Assembly (NCBI GenBank): GCA_034409055.1 | Contig: DAOUMU010000438.1 | Span: 1 to 5,379 of the forward strand | DNA from: DAOUMU01 sp034409055 | GTDB taxonomy: Bacteria; Chloroflexota; Anaerolineae; 4572-78; J111 | Length of the DNA: 5,379 nt | Direction: 5' to 3' | Shown here: positions 5,349 through 5,379 of the stretch, piece by piece | Layout: every line of letters begins with the position of its first letter | Position numbering within the stretch: position 1 is the stretch's first letter | The notes under the pieces: generated by a model | The model's input: only the letters and a program-made list of their open reading frames with translations | Told to the model about the DNA's origin: nothing | The model's database searches: none | Position numbers and translations under genes: made by a program

Positions 5349-5379
5349 AGAAATAGGAAAGAATTAAGTCTTACCTCTG

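Overview
The window looks like bacterial chromosome from an environmental, probably uncultured organism. It has a truncated IS element, a large GT-C membrane glycosyltransferase, a small secreted protein, a long gene-free and strongly structured stretch, and a dCache-HAMP sensor. The sensor's linker style and the general gene flavour resemble Chloroflexota (Anaerolineae-like) genomes, but no phylogenetic marker is present, so the taxonomic guess is weak.

Layout. 1-219: the 3' end of an ISAs1-family (H-repeat type) insertion sequence, with the last 66 transposase residues and a probable right terminal inverted repeat. 374-2326 (minus): a 650-residue multi-pass GT-C/PMT_2-like glycosyltransferase carrying a C-terminal DUF2141-like domain. 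It converges on the IS. 2327-2516: a divergent intergenic region with a perfect TATAAT. 2517-2894 (plus): a 125-residue secreted protein with a clear signal peptide and a small beta-rich domain. 2934-2965: a perfect 13-bp GC-rich hairpin that probably ends this transcript. 2966-3745: a GC-rich stretch without a convincing protein gene but full of hairpins. 3746-4025: AT-rich spacer with a good promoter (3938-3965). 4026-5348 (plus): a TM-dCache-TM-HAMP-coiled-coil sensor protein that stops before any recognisable output domain.

The most interesting part is 3183-3424. A long stem (about 16 bp plus extensions, arms near 3231-3263 and 3390-3422) encloses small hairpins, nearly all with three-base loops, and a second stem (3316-3322 with 3383-3389) that stacks directly on it and encloses three tandem hairpins. 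The imperfect pairs are G-U when read on the plus strand and would be A-C on the minus strand, which favours a plus-strand RNA. More hairpins and possible pseudoknots continue to about 3650. I read this as a candidate large structured non-coding RNA, possibly an orphan of the HEARO/OMEGA type or an undescribed class. No associated nuclease or reverse transcriptase is visible here.

The genes show no clear common pathway. The glycosyltransferase and the secreted protein are both envelope-directed and may share a regulatory region. The sensor has its own promoter.
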